Source: Kitasatospora kifunensis (GTDB lineage: Bacteria > Actinomycetota > Actinomycetes > Streptomycetales > Streptomycetaceae). Taken from it: 64,000 nucleotides of DNA. Below the pieces are notes generated by a model, which was not told where the DNA came from, did not search any database, and saw nothing but the letters and a program-made list of their open reading frames with translations. Below are positions 21,751 through 30,700 of this stretch, in pieces (the first letter of the stretch is position 1; each line of letters begins with the position of its first letter). The position numbers and the translations under genes were made by a program. The stretch spans positions 6,820,001 to 6,884,000 of the forward strand of contig NZ_JACHJV010000001.1 in NCBI RefSeq assembly GCF_014203855.1. The letters are read 5' to 3'.

Positions 21751-24700
21751 GTGAGTACGTCGTACGACAAGCTGGTCGAGGCGCTGCGGAAGTCGCTCGA
21801 AGAGGTCGGCTCGCTGAAGAAGCGAAACCGCCAACTCCTCAACGCCTCCCGCGAACCGGTGGCGATCGTGGGCATGGCGTGCCGGTTGCCGGGTGGCGTC
21901 ACCAGTCCGGAGAGCCTGTGGCGGTTGGTGGTTGAAGGCCGGGACGGGGTGTCGGCGTTCCCGGACGACCGCGGCTGGGACCTGGAGGCGCTCTTCGACG
22001 AGGACCCGGAGCAGACCGGCACGTCCTATGTCGACCAGGGCGGATTCCTGCACGACGCGGGCCAGTTCGACGGCGGTCTGTTCGGCATCTCGCCGCGTGA
22101 GGCGCTGGCGATGGATCCGCAGCAGCGCTTGCTCCTGGAGACCTCGTGGGAGGCGCTGGAGCGGGCCGGGATCGACCCGGCGACCATCACGGGCACCGAT
22201 GTCGGGGTGTTCAGCGGCATCATGGGCGTGGACTACTTCGCGGGTGCGAGCGTCCCGCCCGAGCTCGAAGGCTTCACCGGAACCGGCGCGGCGGCCAGCG
22301 TGGCCTCGGGCCGGGTGTCCTACGTGTTCGGGTTCGAGGGCCCGGCGGTCACCCTCGACACCGCCTGCTCGTCCTCGCTGGTGGCCATCCACCTCGCCGT
22401 CCAGGCCCTGCGCCGCGGGGAGTGCTCGTTGGCGCTGGCCGGCGGCGCGACCGTGATGGCCACGCCGGGTCTCTTCATCGATTTCTCGCGGCAGCGGGGT
22501 CTGGCGGCCGACGGTCGGTGCAAGTCGTACGCGGAGGCGGCCGATGGCACGGGGTGGGCCGAGGGCGCGGGCGTGGTGGTGCTGGAGCGGCTGTCGGAGG
22601 CGCGGCGCAACGGGCACCGGGTGCTGGCGGTGGTGCGGGGTTCGGCGGTGAACCAGGATGGTGCGTCGAATGGTCTGACGGCGCCGAACGGTCCTTCGCA
22701 GCAGCGGGTGATCCGCAAGGCGTTGGCCAACGCGGGCCTGTCGACGGCCGAGGTGGACGTGGTGGAGGGCCACGGCACGGGCACCGTGCTGGGCGACCCG
22801 ATCGAGGCACAGGCGCTGCTGGCCACCTATGGCCAGGACCGGCCGGCGGAGCGGCCGCTGTGGTTGGGCTCGCTGAAGTCCAACATCGGGCACACCCAGG
22901 CGGCGGCCGGCGTCGCGGGTGTGATCAAGATGATCCAGGCGATGCGACACGGCGTCCTGCCTCCCACGCTGCACGTGGACACACCGTCCTCCCAGGTGGA
23001 CTGGTCGGCGGGTGCGGTGCAGCTGTTGACCGAGGCCCGGGAGTGGCCGCAGACGGACCGCCCGCGCCGGGCTGGTGTCTCCGGCTTCGGCGTCAGCGGG
23101 ACGAACGCGCACCTGATCCTGGAGCAGGCGCCCGAGGAACCCGAGGTTGAGCGACCGGATCGTGACCCGGCGGCGGGTGCGGTGCCGTTGGTCGTCACGG
23201 CGGCTTCGGCCCGCTCGCTGGCGGGTCAGGCCGAGCGGCTGGTGTCGCTCGTGGGGGACGTCGATCCGGTGTCGCTGGCGGGTGGATTGGTCTCTCAGCG
23301 GGCGGTGTTGGCCGAGCGTGCGGTGGTGGTGGCCGGGTCGCGGGATGAAGCGTTGGGCGGGCTTGGTGCGTTGGCGCGGGGTGAGGTCAACCCATTCGTG
23401 GTGAGGGGTAGTTCGACGGGTGCTGGTCGGACGGTTGTGGTCTTCCCTGGTCAGGGGTCGCAGCGGGTCGGCATGGGCGGCGAGCTGTCCGCGCGGTATC
23501 CGGTGTTCGCGCAGGCTTTGGATGAGGCGTGTGCGGCGCTGGACGAGCGGCTGTCGGGGTGGGTGGAGCACTCGGTCAAGGATGTGATCCTGGGTGCGGT
23601 ACCTGACGGTGTGTTGGATCGGACGGTGTTCACGCAGGCGGGGTTGTTTGCGGTGGAGACGGCGTTGTTCCGGCTGCTGGAGTCGTGGGGTGTGCGTCCG
23701 GATGCGGTGATGGGTCACTCGATCGGTGAGCTGACTGCGGCGCATGTGGCGGGGGTGTTGTCGTTGGGTGATGCGGCGGCGGTGGTGGCTGCGCGGGGTC
23801 GGTTGATGCAGGCGCTGCCGTCGGGTGGTGCGATGGTGGCGGTGGCGGCCTCGGAGGCCGAGGTGGCGGAGCTGCTGGGTGAGGTCGAGGGTGTGGACTT
23901 GGCGGCGGTGAACGGGCCGTCGTCGGTGGTGCTCTCGGGTGACGAGCAGGCGGTGCTTGCTGCGGCCGCGCGGTTGGCGGAGCGGGGTCGGAAGACCAAG
24001 CGGTTGGCGGTGTCGCACGCGTTCCACTCGGCTCTGATGGAGCCGATGTTGGAGGAGTTCGCCACCGTGCTGGGCCAAGTGTCCTGGGGTGAAGCGAGGT
24101 TCCCGATCATCTCGAACGTCACGGGTCGGGTGGCGCAGCCGGGTCAGTTGGCTGATCCGCAGTACTGGGTGCAGCACGTGCGCCGCCCGGTGCGGTTCGC
24201 CGACGGCGTCGCGGCAGCCAGCGGCGATGTCTTCGTCGAGCTCGGCCCCGGTGCTGCGCTGAGCAGCGTGGTGAGCGAGACCCTCGACGGCCAGGCGACC
24301 TGCGTGCCCGCGCTGCGCGACGGCCGCCCGGAGGCGCAGACGCTCCTTACCGCCGTGGCCGAACTCTTCGTCCGGGGCAACGCGGTGGACTGGGCCAAGA
24401 CGCTCCCCACCGGCGCCGACACCGCGCACCTGGAGCTGCCGACCTACGCCTTCGACCACCAGCACTACTGGCTCCAGCTGACGCCGTCGGCAACGGACGC
24501 GGCTTCGCTGGGGCAGGGCAAGGCGGATCACCCCCTGCTCGGCGCCGTGCTGCAACTGCCGCAGTCCGACGGGCTGGTCCTCACCTCGCGCCTCTCGCTG
24601 CGCACGCACGCCTGGCTGGCCGATCACGCGGTCGGGGGAGTGGTGCTGGTCCCGGGCACCGGGCTGGTGGAGCTGGCGGTTCGGGCCGGTGACGAGGTCG

Positions 24701-27700
24701 GTTGCGGCAGTCTCGAAGAACTGGTCATCGAGGCACCGCTGGTGGTCCCCGAGCACGGCGGTGTCCGCGTTCAGGTGGCCGTCGGCGGCCCGGACGACCG
24801 GGGCGCGCGCTCGGTGGAGATCTACTCCGCCCGCGAGGACACGACAACGGACGCGGACGCCTGGACCCGCCACGCCACCGGCACCCTGACACCGACGACA
24901 GCCGGCGAGGCCGAGCCGGAGTTCGACTTCACCGCCTGGCCCCCGCCCGGCGCCCAGCAGGTGGACATCACCGGCGGCTATGACCTGCTCGCCCGTGCCG
25001 GCTACGCGTACGGCTCGTCGTTCCAGTGCGTGCACGCCGTGTGGCGGCGCGGCGAGGAGATCTTCGCCGAGGTCGCGTTGCCCGAGCAACACCGGGACAG
25101 CGCCGCCGGGTTCGGTATCCACCCGGGCCTGCTCGACGCCGCGCTGCACTCCAGCATGCTGGACGCAGCGGCCGCACTGGCCGGTGCCAAGACGCCCGAC
25201 GCCGCGACGTCCGACGCTGCGACGGCGGACGAGCCGGTGGTTCGGCTGCCGTTCGCCTGGAACGGGCTGGTGCTGCACGCCGCCGGTGCCGCGTCGGTCC
25301 GGGTGCGGGTTGTGTCGGCCGGGCCGGACACCTTGTCGCTGGAGGCGGTTGACGACGCGGGCGGCCTGGTCCTGACGCTGGAATCGCTGGTCTCCCGCGC
25401 CGTCTCCGCCGAGCAGCTGGAGGCAGCGGCCGGAGCGCCGGGTGGCGACTCGCTGTTCGGAGTCGAGTGGACCGAACTGGCCGCCGTCCCTGGTCAGGAG
25501 GCCGGAGCGGCCCCCTCCTGGGCCCGGATCGCCACCCCGGACCAGGTGGCGTCGCTGATCGAGAGCGCCGAGGCCGCCGAGGCCGCAGAGGCGCCGAGCG
25601 CCGTGCTGCTGGAGGCCGTGACCAGTGGCGACACGGACACCCCGCTGGCTCTGACGCAGCACGTATTGACGATCATTCAGCACTGGCTTGCAGCAGCCAA
25701 CTTGGAAAGCTGCAAACTCGTAGTAGCAACTCGCGGCGCGGTGCCGGCCGGCGGTGACGCGGCGGTGACCGATCCGGCCGGTGCCGCCGTCTGGGGTTTG
25801 GTCCGCGCGGCCCAGGCGGAGAACCCGGATCGGATCGTCCTGCTCGACGCGGATGACGTGACGTCCGCTGCCGTGGAGTCGTTGTTGGGCGCAGTACTGG
25901 CCTCCGAAGAGCCGCAGGTGGCGGTGCGCGGCGAGGCGCTGTACGTGCCGCGCTTGGTGCGGGCCACAGCAGAGGGCGTGGCAGCAGCGGGCGCGGCCTC
26001 GGAGCCGGTCCTCGATCCGGCGGGCACGGTGCTGGTGACCGGTGGCACCGGGTCGCTGGGGGCGGTGCTGGCCCGGCACTTGGTGACCCGGCACGGCATC
26101 CGTCACCTCGTGCTGACCAGTCGCCGTGGTCTGGAGGCCGCCGGTGCAGCCGAGTTGGTCACCGAGCTGACCGAACTCGGCGCGAGCGAGGTCTCGGTGG
26201 CGGCCTGCGACGTGACCGAGCGGGATGCGGTGGCCGAGCTGCTGACCGCCGTCCAGCAGGACGGGCGACGGCTGACGGCCGTGGTCCACGCGGCGGGTGT
26301 CTTCGACGGGGGTGTGATCGGCGAGCTCGATCCCGAGCGCCTGGCGCGGGCCTTCGCACCGAAGGTGACCGCCCTGCAGCACCTGGACGACCTCACGCGC
26401 GAACTCGTCCCGGAGCTCGACGCGTTCGTCGTCTACTCCTCGATCTCCGGGGTCTTCCTCGGTGCGGGGACGGGCAGTTACGCGGCGGCGAACGCGTTCA
26501 TGGACGGCCTGGTGGCCCGGCGCAGGGCGGCCGGTCTGCCGGGGATCTCGCTGGCCTGGGGCCCGTGGGAGCAGAACACCGGCATGGGTGCCGACCTGGA
26601 CGACCTGTCCCGCAGCCGGATGAACCGGCGCGGTGGCGTCCAGCCCCTGAGCGCGGCCGACGGCCTTGCGTTGTTCGACGCCGCGCTGCACAGCGACCGT
26701 GCGCTGCTGGTGCCGGTCAAGCTCGACCTGCGGGCCGTGCGCACCGCCGCGACGGCCGGTTCCGGTGTGCCACCGCTGCTGCGGGGCCTGGTGCGCCCCG
26801 GTCGGCAGCTGGCCCGGGCGGCTGCGCGAGAGGGCGGGGCCGGGTTGGCCGGTCGGCTGGCCGGTCTGCCGGCGGTCGAACGGGAGGCACTGCTGCTGGC
26901 GGTTGTCCGCACGAACGTCGCGGCCGTGCTCGGCCACGCCGGGGCGGAGCAGGTGATGGCGGAGAAGGCGTTCAAGGATGCCGGCTTCGACTCGCTCACC
27001 GCCGTCGAGCTGCGAAACCGGCTGCGCGAGGCAACCGGACTCAGCCTGCCCGCCACCGTCGTCTTCGACTACCCGAGCCCGCTCGCGCTGGCCCGCTATC
27101 TGCACGGCGAGTTGGACGGGACCGTGGTGGCGGCGGGTCCGGTGGTGGCCACGGCAGCGGTCCACGATCCGGGTGATCCGGTGGCGATCGTCGGCATGGC
27201 GTGCCGTCTGCCCGGCGGTGTGGCGAGCCCAGAGGACCTGTGGCAGTTGGTCGCCGAGGGGCGGGACGGCGTCACGCTGTTCCCCTCCGACCGGGGGTGG
27301 GGCCTGGAGGAACTCTTCGACAGTGACCCGGAGAACCAGGGAACCTCCTACACCGACCAGGGCGGCTTCCTGCACGAGGCACCGCTGTTCGACCCCGGCT
27401 TCTTCGGCATCTCGCCGCGTGAGGCGCAGGCGATGGACCCGCAGCAGCGACTGTTGCTCGAAACCTCGTGGGAGGCGTTGGAGCGCGCGGGCATCACCCC
27501 TGGTGCGCTCAAGGGCACGGACGTCGGGGTGTTCAACGGCATCATGGGCGTCGACTACTACGCCGGTGGCAACGTGCCTGCGGAGTTGGGCGGTTTCGCC
27601 CTGACCGGCGCCGGCGCGAGTGTGGCATCGGGCCGCATCTCCTACGTGTTCGGGTTCGAGGGCCCGGCGGTGACGGTGGACACGGCGTGCTCCTCCTCGC

Positions 27701-30700
27701 TGGTGGCGATCCACCTGGCGGCTCAGGCGCTGCGGCAGGGCGAGTGCTCGCTGGCGCTGGCCGGTGGCTCGACGGTGATGTCCAGCCCGAGCATGTTCAT
27801 GGAGTTCTCGCGGCAGCGGGCGTTGGCTGCGGACGGTCGGTGCAAGTCGTATGCGGACGCGGCCGATGGCACGGGCTGGGCCGAGGGCGCGGGCGTCGTC
27901 GTCCTGGAGCGGCTCTCCGAGGCCCGGCGCAACGGGCACCCGGTGCTGGCCGTGCTGCGGGGCAGTGCGGTCAACCAGGACGGCGCCTCGAACGGTCTGA
28001 CGGCGCCGAACGGGCCTTCGCAGCAGCGGGTGATCCGCAAGGCGCTGGCCGCGGCCGGACTCACCACGGCCGAGGTGGACCTGGTGGAGGGCCACGGCAC
28101 GGGCACCGTCCTCGGTGACCCGATCGAGGCGCAGGCGCTGCTGGCCACCTACGGCCAGGGCCGACCCGCCGACCAGCCCTTGTGGTTGGGCTCGTTGAAG
28201 TCGAACTTCGGCCACGCGCAGGCGGCGGCGGGTGTCTCCGGTGTGATCAAGATGGTGCAGGCGCTGCGGCACGGCCTCATGCCTGCCACTCTGCACGTGG
28301 ACGCGCCGTCCACCCAGGTGGACTGGTCGGCCGGCGCCGTCGAGTTGCTGACCGAGGCGCGGCCGTGGCCGCAGCTGGACCGTCCGCGCCGCGCGGGCGT
28401 GTCCTCGTTCGGGCTGAGCGGGACCAACGCACACGTGATCCTCGAGGAGGCGCCCGAGGAAGCGGAGTTGGTTCGGCCGCAGGTCGAGCCGGTGCCCGGT
28501 GTGGTGCCGTTGGTGGTGTCGGCGAAGAGCGCGGCTTCGCTGAGCGGTCAGGCCGGGCGGTTGCTGCCGTTCGTGGCGGGTGCCGACCTGGTCTCCCTGG
28601 CCGGCGCGTTGGTGTCGCGGCGCACGGTGCTGGCCGAGCGTGCGGTGGTGGTGGCCGCCTCGCCCGAGGAGGCCCAGGCCGGACTCGGCGCGCTGGCCGG
28701 CGGTGAGTCCAACTCCACTGTGGTGACTGGCACTTCGCTCGTCTCGGGCCGGACGGTGCTGGTCTTCCCGGGGCAGGGTTCGCAGTGGGTGGGTATGGGC
28801 CGGGAGTTGTTGGACTCCTCGCCGGTGTTCGCGGAGCGGGTGGCGCAGTGTTCGGCCGCGTTGGAGCGGTGGGTGGACTGGTCGTTGGAGGAGGTGCTGC
28901 GGGGCGAGGCTCCGGCTGAACTGCTGGAGCGGGTCGATGTGGTGCAGCCGGCCAGCTTCGCCGTGATGGTGGGGTTGGCGGCGGTGTGGGCGTCGGTGGG
29001 CGTGCTGCCCGATGCGGTGATCGGCCATTCGCAGGGTGAGATCGCGGCGGCCTGCGTGGCCGGTGCGCTGTCGTTGGAGGACGCGGCGCAGGTCGTGGCG
29101 GTGCGCAGCCGGGTGATCGCCGCGAGCCTGGCCGGGCGTGGCGGGATGGCGTCGGTGGCGCTGCCCGAGGCGGACGCGCAGGCCAGGTTGGGGCGTTGGT
29201 CGGAGCGCGTGGAGGTGGCGGCGGTCAACGGGCCGTCCTCCGTGGTGATCGCCGGTGACGCCGAGGCCCTGGACGAGGCCCTGGAGGTCCTGAAGGGCGA
29301 GGGTGTGCGGGTGCGCCGGGTGGCGGTGGACTACGCCTCCCACACCCGCCACGTCGAAGCCGTCCAGGAGGACCTCGCCAAGGCGTTCGCGGACATCCGC
29401 AGCCAGGCCCCGCTGGTGCCGTTCTTCTCGACCGTGACCGGCGAGTGGGTGCGCGAGCCCGGTGCGCTGGACGGCGGCTACTGGTACCGCAACCTGCGCC
29501 AGCAGGTGCGCTTCAACCCTGCGGTGGAAAGCCTGCTGACGGAGGGTCACACGGTCTTCGTGGAGGCCAGCGCCCACCCCGTCCTGGTCCAGCCGATCAG
29601 CGAGCTCGTCGACGCCCGCGACGCGACGGCCCTGGCCACCGGCACGCTGCGCCGCGACGAGGGCGGCCTGCGCCGCCTGCTGCTCTCGATGGCCGAACTC
29701 TTCGTCCGCGGCCTCCCAGTGGACTGGAGCGGCATCCTGCCGACCGGCGCCGACACCGCCCACGTCGAGCTGCCGACCTACGCCTTCGACCACCAGCACT
29801 ACTGGCTCCCGAGGGCCGAGCCGGTCACGGATGCCGTCTCCCTGGGCCTGGCGGGCGTCGACCACCCGCTGCTGGGTGCGGTGGTGGAGGTGCCCGAGAC
29901 GGGTGGCCTGCTGTGCACCTCCCGGCTCTCGCTGCGCACGCATCCGTGGCTGGCCGATCACGCGGTGGGTGAGGTGGTCCTGGTGCCCGGGACCGGGTTG
30001 GTGGAGCTGGCTGTCCGAGCGGGTGACGAGGTCGCCTGCGGGACCCTCGACGAGCTGGTGATCGAGGCCCCGCTGATCCTGCCCGCCCAGGGCGGGGTGC
30101 GGGTCCAGGTGACCGTCGGCGGCCCGGACGAGAGCGGCGCCCGCACGGTTGCCATCTACTCGACCCGCGAGGAGACCGTCGGCGAGCCGTGGACCCGGCA
30201 CGCCACCGGCACCCTGACGACGACCGCGACGACCGCGACGACCTCGACGGCCGAGCGCACCGCGCGGTTCGACTTCACCAGCTGGCCGCCACCCGGCGCG
30301 GAGCGGGTGGAGGTCAGCCCCGAGCAGTTCTACGCCGGTCTGCTGGAGCACGACTACGTCTACGGGCCGACGTTCCGCGGCCTGCGGGCGGCGTGGCGGC
30401 GTGGCGAGGAGGTCTTCGCCGAGATCGCCCTACCAGAGGAGGACCGGGACAGCGCCGCCGGTTTCGGCATCCACCCGGCGCTGCTGGACGCCGCGCTGCA
30501 CGCGAAGGCGTTCCTGGCCTCGGGCGATGAGCGAACGATGCTGCCGTTCGCCTGGAACGGGCTGGTGCTGCACGCCGCCGGTGCCTCGTCGATCAGGGTG
30601 CGGGTCGCTCAGCCCGCGCCGGACGCCCTGTCGCTGGAGGCGGTCGACGAGTTCGGCGGCCTGGTCGTGACGGCGCAGTCGCTGGTGTTCCGTCCGGTGG

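Noticed and set aside
21532..30351. A 2939-residue open frame on the minus strand, and a 1307-residue one at 6614-10537
   Set aside because: Both lie wholly opposite real PKS genes and translate to Arg/His/Gln-rich low-complexity strings with no domain. They are shadows of GC-rich codon structure.
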